A program made the translations under genes and the position numbers. The notes under the pieces were generated by a model. The model worked only from the letters and a program-made list of their open reading frames with translations. It did not search any database and was not told the DNA's origin. From positions 4,278,001 through 4,342,000 of the forward strand of contig NC_090131.1 of NCBI RefSeq assembly GCF_040581485.1: a stretch of 64,000 bases of DNA, read 5' to 3'. Shown in pieces: positions 63,901 through 64,000 of this stretch. This DNA is from Linepithema humile. Lineage: Eukaryota > Arthropoda > Insecta > Hymenoptera > Formicidae. Position 1 is the stretch's first letter, and the number at the start of each line of letters is the position of its first letter.

Positions 63901-64000
63901 TACTTATGTAAAGTCGCGAACTTTTGTCATAGATTTCGCGGAGTTCGATCGCGATACGTAAACAAATGAATTCTTCTTGGCAGAAAAATAGTTCGGCAAA
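54943..64000 (+). other. Intron 1 of the putative receptor gene, or intergenic DNA
   Basis: About 9 kb with no exon encoding ligand-binding or transmembrane receptor sequence. ORFs up to 110 codons are unrecognisable. It contains a GA-rich stretch near 60630-60660 and long AT-rich parts. The continuation of the gene should lie past the right edge. Confidence 0.5.

Noticed and set aside
1..64000. tRNA, rRNA or CRISPR-type arrays
   Set aside because: No cloverleaf with a GTTCRANNC box in proper context, no rRNA-like sequence and no spaced direct-repeat array was seen. The GTTCGA match near 50443 belongs to the hAT-type terminus.

Overview
The window looks like insect nuclear DNA, most likely from a hymenopteran such as an ant or bee. 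The basis is AT-rich intergenic DNA with many intact CpGs, short GT-AG introns in small secreted-protein genes, insect-type TATA and TCAGT-like core promoters, and low-complexity Gly/Ala/Pro/Val proteins of cuticular type. No bacterial, viral or organellar genes are seen. No species can be named from the sequence alone.

The main content is a cluster of six small genes for secreted structural proteins between about 4.4 and 37.4 kb. Genes 1 to 4 lie on the plus strand (starts near 4456, 17086, 26052, 29266). Genes 5 and 6 lie on the minus strand (starts at 32245 and 37279). Five of them share one design. A tiny first coding exon of four codons (MKxF/L) is followed by a phase-0 intron that splits the signal peptide, and later introns are phase 1. 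In genes 1 to 4 the mature protein carries arrays of a 10-residue module of the type hVGPxxGPxx. Gene 3 has the same signal peptide but lacks the first intron. Gene 4 has an in-frame TAG exactly between two 10-residue modules, with an intact frame and last exon beyond it. Gene 5 has a TAA shortly before a plausible splice donor and an unused-looking last exon downstream. Gene 6 is different: a secreted Asn/Gly/Ala-rich protein with thirteen 5-residue GLxxP/GLxNL repeats. The likely joint role is the non-chitin-binding, low-complexity part of the cuticle, but that is inference from composition and secretion.

From 37.4 to 54.8 kb I see no convincing protein gene. This stretch holds a nested transposon pair (a 583-bp hAT-type element with a perfect 8-bp target duplication inside an older element with its own terminal inverted repeats), microsatellites, and GC-richer islands that could be promoters or untranslated exons. 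At 54849 a signal-peptide exon ending in LPSIVKIG begins what is probably an ionotropic glutamate receptor gene of kainate type. Its remaining exons must lie beyond the window, because 54943 to 64000 reads as one long intron.

Non-coding structure worth attention includes a duplicated promoter-proximal block upstream of gene 2, a second duplicated block upstream of gene 1, two copies of the palindrome TCTCGCGAGA, and a few hairpins and miniature elements.
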